Assembly: GCF_001751365.1 (NCBI RefSeq)
Contig: NZ_LJGT01000036.1
Coordinates: 310,001 to 374,000 of the forward strand
Direction of reading: 5' to 3'
DNA length: 64,000 bases
Source: Streptomyces abyssalis
GTDB lineage: Bacteria; Actinomycetota; Actinomycetes; Streptomycetales; Streptomycetaceae
Below, piece after piece: positions 52,545 through 60,901 of the stretch. The stretch's first letter is position 1. Each line of letters begins with the position of its first letter. Under the pieces are notes generated by a model that saw only the letters and a program-made list of their open reading frames with translations, did not search any database and was not told the DNA's origin. The translations under genes were made by a program, and so were the position numbers.

Positions 52545-54622
52545 CGGACGACAAGGCAGCCGAACTCCTCGCGGCGGTACGGGCGGTGGAGAGCGGCGAG
52601 CGCTCCGCCGCGTCGTTCTTCACCGAGTCCGGACAGCAGCCGTCTTCGCCGCGCCCGCAGGCGCCCGCGGCATCGGCGGGCCCGCGACCGGCAGCCGCCG
52701 CGAGCGGCGCTGCGCAGCGCGGCCCGGTCACTGTGACGGACGAGTTGCGCGAAGTTCTCGCCGAGGGCGGCGCACCGGGGACGCTCGCCCCGCGAGTCGC
52801 GGAGGCGCTCGGCGAGCAGGCCGGCGGGCTGCTGCGTTCCGACCCGTGGCAGCTGCTCGCCGTCCGGGGCGTGACGCCCGAGCAGGCGGACGGCTTCGCC
52901 CGCGCCCTGCTCGGCGACGACAGCGGCCCCGGCGACGAGCGTCGCGCGCAGGCCCTCGTGGTGTGGCTGCTGGAGCGCGCGGCGCTGGCCGGGCACACGG
53001 CCCTGGAGCCGGCCGGCCTGTCCAAGGGCCTCTCCCAGCACGCGGTCCCGGAGCCGGACGAGGCGGTCCGTACGGCCATCGACGCGGGAGCCGTCCTCGT
53101 CTTCGAGGACGCGCTGGACGCGATGCCCACGGGCGGGCTTCCGCCGCCGCCCGCCCCGGGCGGCGAGGGCCAAGGCGGCGAGGGCCAGGGAGAGGCCGAA
53201 GAGCGGCCCGTACGGCTGTTGTTGGGGCTCGACCGCTATGCGCTCGCGGAAGAGAGCCTCGCGGACGGGCTCGGCCGGCTGATCAGCGCTTCCGCCCAGG
53301 CGGCGTCGTCGGCCGACGCGCCCCCGGAAGTCCCGGCCCGCTGGGAGGCGGCCGCCGCCTCCGCTCCGTCGCCCTCCGCGGCGGAGCTGATCCGGGCGGC
53401 CGCCGTGCACGGCCTGGTCGCCCACACCGGCGGCGAGGCCGCCCGCGCCGAGCCCGCCGCGCTCCTCGCCGCAGCCGCGCGGTCGGGGCTGCGGGCCTGC
53501 GCCGCCGTACACAGCGCGCGCGGACGCGACCGACTCACCGGCCTGCTGCCCGGCAGTGCCGACGACGACGGGGGCGATCAGACGGCTCCGCAGGTCGTCA
53601 CGGTCGCCGGGCTGCTCGACGGCCGGGAAGGTCCGGCGCGGGACGCGGAGGGCGCCTGGGAGCTCGACCTGCTGATCGTCTGCGACGCACCGCAGCTCGA
53701 CGCGGAGACCGCCGCCGCCCTCGTGGAGTCCCTGCCCGACGGTGCTCGGCTGGTGCTCAGCGGCGACCCGAACGTGCTCGGTTCGGCCGGGCCCGGCGAG
53801 GTCTTCGCAGACGTCCTCTCCAGCGGCGCCTGTCCGCGCATCGCCTCGCGCACTCCGGATCCCGGTCCGGTCGGCGAGCTCGTCTCCGGCATCGGCATCG
53901 GCGAGCTGAACCAGGTGGAGGCCCCCGGCAAGGAGGTCGTCATCGTTCCGGTGCGGGACGCGGGCGAGGCGGTCCACCGCACCGTTCAGCTCGTGGCCGA
54001 CTCGGTTCCCCGGGCGATCGGCGTCCCCTCCGGCGACACCCAGGTGATCACCACGGGCCACGGCGGAGCTGCCGGCACCCGCGCGCTGAACGCCGCACTC
54101 AAGGAGCGGCTCCACCCCGGCCCCGGGCGTCTCGGCGGCTTCGACCCGGGCGACCGCGTGGTCCACACCCCCTCCCGTGGCCGTACGGAGCCGGCCGTGG
54201 TCGTCTCCGGCGAGGAGGACGGGCTGCGCCTCGAGCACGCTGTGACGGGAGAGAGCGTCGTCGTCGCACGCGACCGCGTCGCGGAGGAGCTCAGGCTCGG
54301 CTGGGCGGTCACGGCCCACCAGGCCGCGGGCATGAGCTGGCCGGCCGTGGTCGTCGTGCTGCCGGGCGATGCCGCCCCGGTGCTCACACGGGAGTGGGTG
54401 TACACGGCCTTCGGGCGGGGCGAGCGGCATCTGTCGGTCGTCCACGGCGCGGAGGACGCCCTTCCCCGCGCTGTCGCTTCGGTGACCGCTCCGGCCCGCA
54501 CCACACGGCTGCGGGCACTGCTGACCCAGTCGGCGCGAGCGGCACGAGCAGCGGCGGTCCCGGACGCCGGGAGCGGGACGCCGGACGGGCCTGGAGACCA
54601 GCCGCAGGCGGAGCTCCCGTAG
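52541..54622 (+). CDS. RecD2-like HhH protein with degenerate ATPase motifs
   Basis: 693 aa, GTG coupled to the stop of the aldo/keto reductase, GGAG 6 bp upstream. HhH-like LRSDPWQLLAVRGVTPEQAD and the RecD2 middle region (ALVVWLLERAALAGHTAL) are present. The Walker A place (about 293-305) reads VAHTGGEAARAEP, with no GKT. The Walker B place (about 376) reads LLIVCDAPQLD in place of DEAS. Motif III-like RLVLSGDPNVLGSAGPGEV is recognisable. Later motifs read TAHQAAGMSW (expected T-x-H-K-S-Q-G) and YTAFGRGERHL (expected TRAR). The RecD2 fold is retained but the ATPase residues are lost, so a structural or DNA-binding role is inferred. Confidence 0.8.
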   Translation: MTDDKAAELLAAVRAVESGERSAASFFTESGQQPSSPRPQAPAASAGPRPAAAASGAAQRGPVTVTDELREVLAEGGAPGTLAPRVAEALGEQAGGLLRSDPWQLLAVRGVTPEQADGFARALLGDDSGPGDERRAQALVVWLLERAALAGHTALEPAGLSKGLSQHAVPEPDEAVRTAIDAGAVLVFEDALDAMPTGGLPPPPAPGGEGQGGEGQGEAEERPVRLLLGLDRYALAEESLADGLGRLISASAQAASSADAPPEVPARWEAAAASAPSPSAAELIRAAAVHGLVAHTGGEAARAEPAALLAAAARSGLRACAAVHSARGRDRLTGLLPGSADDDGGDQTAPQVVTVAGLLDGREGPARDAEGAWELDLLIVCDAPQLDAETAAALVESLPDGARLVLSGDPNVLGSAGPGEVFADVLSSGACPRIASRTPDPGPVGELVSGIGIGELNQVEAPGKEVVIVPVRDAGEAVHRTVQLVADSVPRAIGVPSGDTQVITTGHGGAAGTRALNAALKERLHPGPGRLGGFDPGDRVVHTPSRGRTEPAVVVSGEEDGLRLEHAVTGESVVVARDRVAEELRLGWAVTAHQAAGMSWPAVVVVLPGDAAPVLTREWVYTAFGRGERHLSVVHGAEDALPRAVASVTAPARTTRLRALLTQSARAARAAAVPDAGSGTPDGPGDQPQAELP

Positions 54623-54748
54623 TAAGAGGCTCCGCGTCACGAACGGGAGAAGCCGCCCGTACCGGAGGAGCGCGGAACGCACAGGACGCCTGCTGCCGCC
54701 GGCGGGCCGGAAGCGGCGCCGCCCCTGCGGGTCACACCACCTGTGCGG

Positions 54749-55420
54749 TCACTCTTCGTCGTCCAGTTCGATGTCGGCCTCGTCGAAGACGGAGCTGACG
54801 TCGAAGCGGCAGATCACCCTTTCGGGGTCGGCCTGCTCGAACGGCGCTGTCAGCCACTCCCCCGGCTCACTCGGCTCGTCGGCCGCCGCCACCCACAGCG
54901 TCGAGTCGCCCTCGTCCAGACCGAACTCCTTGTGCCGGGTGGCGATCTCGTCGGCCTCGTACTCCCCGAAGAGGACGCCCAGTGCCGCGTGCACGCTGCC
55001 GCCCGCCGAGCCCGTGGCAGGGCTGCCCTCGTCCGCCGAGTCCGGGTCGAGGTCGGTGACCCGCTGAGCCTGAGCCAGCAGCCTCTGCGGCTCCACGACG
55101 GTGTAGTCCCGCCGGATCAGCACGCTCAGGGCGCTGGGAATCTCGGGGCCCGTGTAAGCGGGCATCGAGTCCCCTCCGGGGATCTCGAACGGAGTGACCT
55201 CGTCGTACTTTTCGTAGAGCAGCTCGTCGTAGGTTTCGCCCGCCGCGGCGAGTTCGTCGAAGGCGGCGTAGACAGCCGTGTCGGAGGCGCCGTTCCCGTT
55301 GTCTTTTCCGGCCCCTTCCGCCCGGCGCTCGACCGCTTCGAGGTGCCGGTCCAGCGCGGCTTTCACCGCTTCGGCGGCGGCGCGTACGTCGGCAGCGGTG
55401 GGCTGCTCAGCATCAGACAT
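54749..55420 (-). CDS. Conserved acidic protein of unknown function
   Basis: 223 aa from the ATG at 55420 (MSDAEQPTAADVRAAAEAVK). Strongly acidic throughout. It has an N-terminal helical region (AALDRHLEAVERRAEGAG), then YDELLYEKYDEVTPFEIPGG, a LSVLIRRDYTVVEPQRLL segment, and the C-terminus ends in DIELDDEE. No membrane segment or catalytic motif. Streptomycetes have a protein of this kind at the same place, convergent to the RecD2-like gene and divergent from the DUF5703 gene, so it is a real conserved gene; I cannot assign a function. Confidence 0.7.
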   Translation of the reverse strand: MSDAEQPTAADVRAAAEAVKAALDRHLEAVERRAEGAGKDNGNGASDTAVYAAFDELAAAGETYDELLYEKYDEVTPFEIPGGDSMPAYTGPEIPSALSVLIRRDYTVVEPQRLLAQAQRVTDLDPDSADEGSPATGSAGGSVHAALGVLFGEYEADEIATRHKEFGLDEGDSTLWVAAADEPSEPGEWLTAPFEQADPERVICRFDVSSVFDEADIELDDEE

Positions 55421-55467
55421 AGTGCAGACGCTATCCGGATCCGTCCTCTGCCCGCACAATAGATGAG

Positions 55468-55656
55468 ATGCCGGAATACGAATTTCGCGATGTGTACGTT
55501 CCTCGCGGGGTGTCCCGCAAGGCGGCGACCCGACTGCTGACCGACCATGCCGAGTACGGGCACTGGGAGTTGGCCCGTACACGGCTCTACCCCGACGGCA
55601 GCCGCAGGGTGCGGCTGCGCCGCCGGATCATCCGCCAGCTGCACGCGACCTGGTGA
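55468..55656 (+). CDS. DUF5703-family small basic protein
   Basis: 62 aa: MPEYEFRDVYVPRGVSRKAA, then LLTDHAEYGHWELARTRLYP and an Arg-rich end RVRLRRRIIRQLHATW. This matches the small actinobacterial family DUF5703. It is net basic and may bind nucleic acid, but the function is unknown. It is divergent from the acidic protein gene over 47 bp and ends before a strong hairpin. Confidence 0.82.
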   Translation: MPEYEFRDVYVPRGVSRKAATRLLTDHAEYGHWELARTRLYPDGSRRVRLRRRIIRQLHATW

Positions 55657-55706
55657 GCCTCCCGGAGCGAGGAGGCGGCACCACGGACAGGCCGGACAGG
55701 ACAAGG

Positions 55707-55746
55707 CGGCGGAGCGGGCCCCACCCGTGTGGTGCCCGCTCCGCCG
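55707..55746 (+). terminator. Terminator between the DUF5703 gene and the long chaplin gene
   Basis: CGGCGGAGCGGGC (55707-55719) and GCCCGCTCCGCCG (55734-55746) pair perfectly for 13 bp. The loop holds a further CCAC/GTGG stem. TCTTTC follows on the plus strand. Confidence 0.8.
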
Positions 55747-55765
55747 TCTTTCAGGCTGTCCCTAC

Positions 55766-56479
55766 TCAGCGCCGCGCGAGCCGCGAGGCACGACGGTAGA
55801 GAACGAAGCCGCCGATCATCAGGCCCGCGCTCAGCGGTGCGCCGATGCCGATCATCTCGCCGGCACCGGTGTGCGCCAGCTCGCCGGTGATCGGCTCGGA
55901 CGCGGTCCGCACGTCGGACGTCGGGGTGACGTCGTTGCCGCCACCGGGGTTGTCCGGGCCGCCCGGGTTCTCAGGCCCGGGGTCGTCCGGGCCCGGGTTG
56001 TCCGGTCCCGGGTCCTCCGGCCCGGGGTCCTCCGGGCCCGGGTTCTCCGGCTCCTCGTCGGTCGGCGGCGTCACGTCGGAGTCGCCGCCGCAGTCGCCCG
56101 ACGCGCTGTTGGAGTTGCCGAGCGCGCTGATGCCGTTCCCGCACACGTTGACCGGGACGTCGACGGGAGCCTGGACGTTGTTCCCGGAGCCGATCCCGCC
56201 CGAGTCCCCGGCGGTGCCGCTCGTCCGCGTCGAGCCGCTGTCGCCGCAGCTGCCGCCCGATGCCGAGTTGAGAGACCCGAGGACGCTCACCGTGTTGCCG
56301 CACACGTTGACCGGGACGCTGATGGGCGCCTGGACGTTGTTGCCCGCAAGCACCCCGGACCCGTTACCGGCGACTCCCTGAGTCGCGGAGTCCGCGAACG
56401 CCGTACCTCCCGAGAACGTGGCGAGCACGCCGCCCGCCGCGGCCACGGTGATCAGGCCTTTTCTGGTGACCTGTCGCAT
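55766..56479 (-). CDS. chpC: Long chaplin with sortase anchor (ChpC-like)
   Basis: 237 aa from the ATG at 56479 (AGGGGA upstream). Signal peptide 1-29 (ITVAAAGGVLATFSGGTAFA). Two chaplin domains, each with GNNVQAP and a VNVCGN motif: about 31-77 and 88-130. A Pro/Gly/Glu/Asp-rich spacer with repeated PGPEDPGP-type units follows (about 135-185). Sortase motif LAHTG at 201-205, a hydrophobic helix and a basic tail (RRASRLARR) end the protein. The LAxTG form is the substrate type of class E sortases. It should be linked to the cell wall and help assemble the hydrophobic aerial sheath. Gene symbol by position next to the short chaplin, as in S. coelicolor. Confidence 0.9.
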   Translation of the reverse strand: MRQVTRKGLITVAAAGGVLATFSGGTAFADSATQGVAGNGSGVLAGNNVQAPISVPVNVCGNTVSVLGSLNSASGGSCGDSGSTRTSGTAGDSGGIGSGNNVQAPVDVPVNVCGNGISALGNSNSASGDCGGDSDVTPPTDEEPENPGPEDPGPEDPGPDNPGPDDPGPENPGGPDNPGGGNDVTPTSDVRTASEPITGELAHTGAGEMIGIGAPLSAGLMIGGFVLYRRASRLARR

Positions 56480-56646
56480 GGTTCTGATTCCCCTGCCTTG
56501 CTTTCTGTGAGTACTACAAGGACGCACGTAGGGGAGGGATCGGTGAATTCGTGTGTCCGCCCCCCTTGGAAGGCCGGACGGCATCGAGGCCGCGTACATA
56601 CGCGCTGCGCCGCCTGGCTTCACTTCGTCATGCGTTGAGGATGACC

Positions 56647-56880
56647 TCAGTTGCCGGGGCAGGCGTTGCCGCCGGCCATGTTCATGTTCCCGATCACGGA
56701 CACCGTGTTGCCGCAGACGTTCAGCGGGACATGGACCGGGGCCTGCACGTTGTTGCCGGAGGCAACACCGGGAGCGTTTCCGGCGGCTCCCGCAACCCCC
56801 TGGTCGGCAGCGGCGACGCCCGCACCCGCGAGCATCAGACCACCGGCGGCAGCCGCGACAGCGGCGACCTTCTTGATCAT
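56647..56880 (-). CDS. chpH: Short chaplin (ChpH-like)
   Basis: 77 aa from the ATG at 56880, with GAGGAGGAATTC upstream. Signal peptide 1-25 (MIKKVAAVAAAAGGLMLAGA), then one chaplin domain: QGVAGAAGNAPGVASGNNVQ, VHVPLNVCGNTVSVIG and a second cysteine in GGNACPGN. The two cysteines form the disulfide loop of short chaplins. Secreted, self-assembles into amyloid-like surface fibres that lower surface tension for aerial growth. Upstream of chpC on the same strand, separated by 167 bp. A stem-loop lies in its leader. Confidence 0.93.
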   Translation of the reverse strand: MIKKVAAVAAAAGGLMLAGAGVAAADQGVAGAAGNAPGVASGNNVQAPVHVPLNVCGNTVSVIGNMNMAGGNACPGN

Positions 56881-56899
56881 GAATTCCTCCTCGTTGGCA

Positions 56900-56922
56900 T
56901 GCGGTTCAAACTGCGAACCGCA
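56900..56922 (-). repeat. Inverted repeat in the chpH leader
   Basis: TGCGGTTC (56900-56907), 7 bases, GAACCGCA (56915-56922), ending 20 bp before the chpH start and just before its ribosome site. It could be a stem-loop in the mRNA or an operator. Beyond it (56923-57128) no further structure or gene stands out. Confidence 0.5.
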
Positions 56923-57128
56923 CCACCTGTAACGAAGATGGAGGAATCCGGGTACGAGCCGACGCGGGCATTCACCCATTCCGGGCTCCAGCGCACAGCT
57001 GCCCGAATTTCACGCCCGTACGGACGGACGAAGGATCGCACACCGTTCCGGGAAATCCGGCGGCGTCTCCTCCGAACTGACCGTACGGGCGGCTCAGTTC
57101 GGCACCGGCGGACCGAGCGCTGACCGAG

Positions 57129-58463
57129 TCAGCACTTGTCCAGGAAGCGGTCGAGTACACGGACCCCGAATTTCAGCCCGTCCACCGGCACCCGCTCGTC
57201 GACCCCGTGGAACATTCCGGCGAAGTCGAGCTCGGGCGGCAGTTTCAGCGGGGCGAACCCGAAGCAGCGGATGCCGAGGTCGTCGAACGACTTGGCGTCC
57301 GTGCCACCGGAAAGCATGTACGGCACCGCCCGCGCGGCCGGGTCCTCGGCCTTCAGCGAGGTCTGCATGGCGTCCACCAGCGCACCGTCGAAGCTCGTCT
57401 CAAGGGCCTTGTCGGCGTGGACGTCCGAGCGCCGGACGCGAGGCCCGAGGACCCGGTCCAGATCGGCGAGGAACTCCTCCTCGTGGCCTGGCAGGAAGCG
57501 GCCGTCGACGTGGGCGGTGGCCTGGCCCGGGATGACGTTGACCTTGTAGCCCGCGCCGAGCTGGGTGGGCGCCGCGGTGTTCTGCAGGGTGGCGCCGATG
57601 ATCTTCGCGATGCCGCCGAGCTTGGCGAGCGTCTCCTCCATGTCCTCGGGGTCGAGTTCCGTGCCGAGGGCGTCGGACAGCTCGTCCAGGAACGAACGCA
57701 CGGTCTTGGTCACGCGCACCGGGAACTTGTGCCGTCCCAACCGGCCCACGGCTTCGCAGAGTTCTGTGATCGCGTTGTCGTTGTTGGTCATCGACCCGTG
57801 CCCGGCCGTGCCGTCGACCGTCAGCCGCATCCAGTGCATGCCCTTCTGGGCCGTCTCCACCAGATACAGGCGCAGGTCGTCGTTGACCGTGAAGGAGAAT
57901 CCGCCGACCTCGCCGATCGCCTCGGTGACGCCGTCGAAGAGGTCGCGGTGGTTGTCGACCAGGTGACGCGCCCCGTAGAGGCCACCGGCCTCCTCGTCGG
58001 CGAGGAAGGCCAGCACAACGTCGCGCGGCGGCCTGCGTCCGCTGCGCAGCCGGTCACGTACGACCGCGAGGGTCATCGCGTCCATGTCCTTCATGTCGAC
58101 GGCGCCGCGACCCCAGACGCAGCCGTCCGCGATCTCCCCGGAGAAGGGGTCGTGCGTCCAGTCCGCGGCGTTGGCCGGCACGACGTCCGTGTGCCCGTGG
58201 ATCAGCAGGGCCGGACGGGAGGAGTCCTCCCCCGCGATGCGGGCGACCGTGGAGGCGCGGCCCGGACTGGACTCGAAGATCTCAGGTTCCAGACCGACTT
58301 CGGCGAGCTTCTCCGCGACGTACTCGGCGGCGGCACGCTCCCCCGGACCCTCGTTGTTGCCGTAGTTGCTGGTGTCGATCCGGATGAGATCGCGGCAGAG
58401 GTCGACGACCTCGCTCTCGGCGCCCGGTCCGTCACCGGCCGGTGCAGGGGTCGACTGGTTCAC
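57129..58463 (-). CDS. M20-family metallopeptidase (ArgE/DapE/ACY1-like)
   Basis: 444 aa from the GTG at 58463, with GAGGAGG 5 bp upstream. Zinc ligands: His in LLIHGHTDVVPANAAD, Asp in VWGRGAVDMKDMDAM, Glu-Glu in FLADEEAGGLYGARH, Asp or Glu further on and His in LDFAGMFHGVDERVP. The dimerisation domain lies between (GTAGHGSMTNNDNAI). Cytosolic dinuclear zinc amidohydrolase cleaving a peptide or acylated amino acid. Monocistronic; divergent from tRNA-Leu. Confidence 0.92.
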   Translation of the reverse strand: MNQSTPAPAGDGPGAESEVVDLCRDLIRIDTSNYGNNEGPGERAAAEYVAEKLAEVGLEPEIFESSPGRASTVARIAGEDSSRPALLIHGHTDVVPANAADWTHDPFSGEIADGCVWGRGAVDMKDMDAMTLAVVRDRLRSGRRPPRDVVLAFLADEEAGGLYGARHLVDNHRDLFDGVTEAIGEVGGFSFTVNDDLRLYLVETAQKGMHWMRLTVDGTAGHGSMTNNDNAITELCEAVGRLGRHKFPVRVTKTVRSFLDELSDALGTELDPEDMEETLAKLGGIAKIIGATLQNTAAPTQLGAGYKVNVIPGQATAHVDGRFLPGHEEEFLADLDRVLGPRVRRSDVHADKALETSFDGALVDAMQTSLKAEDPAARAVPYMLSGGTDAKSFDDLGIRCFGFAPLKLPPELDFAGMFHGVDERVPVDGLKFGVRVLDRFLDKC

Positions 58464-58616
58464 GCTGCCTCCTCGTATAGCCGCGGGGTCCGTCCCCATA
58501 CTCCCTCTCACAGCGCGGGCACCCAAGAGCAGGGCGGGGAGCCGGGGTGATCGGGACCCCCGGTCGCAGTGTTAAAGTTGTCTCCGGCCGCACGCCGAAG
58601 GCGGGCGCCGCACCTT

Positions 58617-58701
58617 GTCGGGGTGGCGGAATGGCAGACGCGCTAGCTTGAGGTGCTAGTGCCCTTTACAGGGCGTGGGGGTTCAAGTCCCCCTCCCGAC
58701 A
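58617..58701 (+). tRNA. tRNA-Leu(GAG)
   Basis: 85 nt. Acceptor GTCGGGG pairs with TCCCGAC with discriminator A; anticodon stem CTAGC/GCTAG with loop TTGAGGT gives anticodon GAG (CUC codons). The long variable arm (TGCCCTTTACAGGGCG) is typical of leucine tRNA. T arm GGGGG-TTCAAGT-CCCCC. CCA is not encoded. A weak -10 (TAAAGT, 58573-58578) lies upstream. Confidence 0.96.
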
Positions 58702-59057
58702 CATCCACAGCGCACCGCAGATGGTGCCGACCGGGGTTCCGGTCGGCACCGTTTGCGTCTCATGGGCCGGGCCGGGCTGAGGCCGAGGGCCAAATGAGCT
58801 TCAGGCGCCCCTCGTTGGGCCGCGCCCGCCCGGCCCGATGCGGCCGGGCGGCGGGAAGGCGCTCGGCGCAGGTCGGCGCCCGGGACTGGAAGCCGCATTG
58901 GCCTATACCAGCTGCCCTCGTCCCCGTATCCTCATCTCTGGCCGGTGGCACACCATCCCCCCACCCAGGTTGCGTGCCGGCACGGGCGACGACCCACGCG
59001 ACTCTGCCCCCGAGCAGCCGGGTGAACTCTCGATCCGCCGCCTCCAGGAGGGTCACC
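58702..59057 (+). other. Region between tRNA-Leu and the sugar dehydrogenase gene
   Basis: 356 bp without a gene. It contains the tRNA terminator (58723-58750) and, at its end, the ribosome site AGGAGG of the dehydrogenase gene. Nothing else recognisable. Confidence 0.5.
58723..58750 (+). terminator. Terminator of tRNA-Leu
   Basis: GGTGCCGACCGG and CCGGTCGGCACC form a perfect 12-bp stem with a GGTT loop, 22 bp after the tRNA, followed by GTTTGCG. Confidence 0.9.
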
Positions 59058-60203
59058 ATGAAAGTTCGCACCAGAAGCTCGGCGATCGTCGGCACCGTCT
59101 GTCTCGTCGCGACCTGTCTCGTCGCGGCGTTGGCCTTGAACACGGCGTCCGCCGACGAGCCCGCCGCTCCGCGTCAGGCGGAGGTCGTACTCAACGAAGT
59201 GGCCACGGCCGAGAACCCGGCCGCGGGCAAGGCAGGGCCGGGCGACACGGTCTGGATAGCCGAACGCGCCGGCCGCGTACGGGTCCTGGACGATCAGGGG
59301 CTCGGCGAGCCAGTCCTCGACATATCCGACGAGACCACCACCGACGGCGAACGCGGCCTGCTGGGCATCGCGTTCGACAAGGAGTTCGCGCACTTCTACA
59401 TCTCGTTCACGGACCTCGAAGGCACCAGCACCGTGGACGAGTTCGCCATGGAGGGCGGCGAGATCCAGCCGGACACCCGGCGCACCGTCCTCACCCAGGA
59501 GCAGCCGTACGCGAACCACAACGGCGGCGACATCGCGTTCGGCCCCGACGGCATGCTCTACATCGGGTTGGGCGACGGGGGCTCGGGCGGCGATCCGCAC
59601 GACCACGGACAGAACCTCGGCACTCTGCTCGGCAAGCTGCTGCGGATCGACCCGGGCGGCGGCGACCCGTACGCGATCCCGCCTGACAACCCGTTCGTGG
59701 ACGACCCGGACGCGAGGGACGAGATCTGGGCGTACGGGCTGCGCAATCCGTGGCGGTTCTCCTTCGACGCGGGGACGGGCGACCTGCTGATAGGGGACGT
59801 CGGCCAGAGCAAGCGCGAGGAGATCGACTGGGCGCCGGCCGGCAGCAAGGGCGGTGAGAACTACGGCTGGTCACGCATGGAGGGCACACTCGTGTTCTCG
59901 GGCGAGGAGCCCGAGAACCACGTGCCGCCGGTCCATGAGTACGGCCGCGACGGGCTGGCCTGTTCGGTCACCGGCGGATATGTGTACCGGGGCGAGGCGA
60001 TACCGGACCTGCGGGGCCAGTACCTCTTCAGCGACTACTGCGACGGCACCGTCCGCGCCCTGCAGATGGACAACGGCGAAGTGACCGGCGAGACCGACCT
60101 CGGGGTCAACGGCGGCGAGGTCGTCGCGTTCGTGGAGGACGGCGACGGCGAACTGTACGTACTCGACATCGGCGGCAGCGTCTCCCGCATCGACCCGGCG
60201 TAG
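59058..60203 (+). CDS. Secreted PQQ-dependent sugar dehydrogenase-like protein
   Basis: 381 aa, ATG with AGGAGG 7 bp upstream. Signal peptide (VGTVCLVATCLVAALALNTA, cleavage near ASA-DE). The soluble glucose/aldose dehydrogenase beta-propeller is shown by the catalytic His in QEQPYANHNGGDIAFG, then MLYIGLGDGGSGGDPH, LGTLLGKLLRIDP, IWAYGLRNPWRFSFD, LLIGDVGQSKREEID and GGENYGWSRMEG. The Arg of GLRNPWR is the PQQ-contacting type. It would oxidise an aldose outside the cell. No PQQ synthesis gene is in the window, so cofactor use is inferred from family only. Confidence 0.87.
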   Translation: MKVRTRSSAIVGTVCLVATCLVAALALNTASADEPAAPRQAEVVLNEVATAENPAAGKAGPGDTVWIAERAGRVRVLDDQGLGEPVLDISDETTTDGERGLLGIAFDKEFAHFYISFTDLEGTSTVDEFAMEGGEIQPDTRRTVLTQEQPYANHNGGDIAFGPDGMLYIGLGDGGSGGDPHDHGQNLGTLLGKLLRIDPGGGDPYAIPPDNPFVDDPDARDEIWAYGLRNPWRFSFDAGTGDLLIGDVGQSKREEIDWAPAGSKGGENYGWSRMEGTLVFSGEEPENHVPPVHEYGRDGLACSVTGGYVYRGEAIPDLRGQYLFSDYCDGTVRALQMDNGEVTGETDLGVNGGEVVAFVEDGDGELYVLDIGGSVSRIDPA

Positions 60204-60258
60204 CGAGCCCGGTGCGGCGGGTCCGGCACAACGGGCCCGGGTCCGGCTCGCGTTCGTA

Positions 60259-60294
60259 CCGGTGCTCCCGCCGTATCTGCGGCGGGGGCACCGG
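60259..60294. terminator. Terminator between the dehydrogenase gene and the small membrane protein gene
   Basis: CCGGTGCTCCCGCCG (60259-60273) pairs with CGGCGGGGGCACCGG (60280-60294) with one G-T pair; 6-nt loop. The rest of the gap up to 60481 holds nothing recognisable. Confidence 0.75.
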
Positions 60295-60481
60295 CCGGCG
60301 CCCGCAGAGGAACGCCGGCCGCCTACGCCGTGTTCATGATCGCTCTGGACGGTCTCGCCACGGCCGTCCGTACGGTACGGCGCGCACCGCGGCTCGAAGA
60401 CGTGTGGCGTACGGAGTGATCCGGCGTGCGAGCGGTGCCGTGTCTGCTCCTCATCCGCCAGGCACGGTCAGCGGCTGCGCC

Positions 60482-60901
60482 TCACCCCTGTGCCGTTCCC
60501 GCGGCCGCACGCCTGAGCGTGGTGGCGGCGCGCCCCGCCCGGTGTGCCCGGTGCAGGGAGAAGAGGGCTGCGCCGCCCGCGAGGACGGCGAGGGCCGGTT
60601 CGAGCAGCAGCAGTGCGCCGCCGAGCAGGACGCCCGTGGCGCCGATGATCTGCCACTGCCGTGCCGAGGTGCGGTAGCCCTCCAGGGAACGCTCGACCTC
60701 GGACGGGCCGGGGAGCGGGCGGGCAGAGGGGGAAGCGGTCGCCGGCCGCGCCCCCTCGTGCACGCCGAGCCAGAAGTTCACGGCGGCGGCGACCACGAAC
60801 ACCGCTGCCCACACCGGCGCGTCATGCGACGCCCGTACGGCTGCGAGCCCGAGGAAGCCCAGGCCGATCACCATGTAACGCCACTTCAACCGCCGGTTCA
60901 T
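60482..60901 (-). CDS. Small membrane protein coupled to the Nramp-like transporter
   Basis: 139 aa from the ATG at 60901, which overlaps the transporter's stop (ATGA), so translation is coupled. Two hydrophobic segments at the N-terminus (YMVIGLGFLGLAAV, VWAAVFVVAAAVNFWLGVHE) and two near the C-terminus (IGATGVLLGGALLLLEPALA). A polar Pro/Ser linker separates them. Likely four membrane helices. No family recognised; coupling suggests an accessory subunit or partner of the transporter. Confidence 0.65.
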   Translation of the reverse strand: MNRRLKWRYMVIGLGFLGLAAVRASHDAPVWAAVFVVAAAVNFWLGVHEGARPATASPSARPLPGPSEVERSLEGYRTSARQWQIIGATGVLLGGALLLLEPALAVLAGGAALFSLHRAHRAGRAATTLRRAAAGTAQG

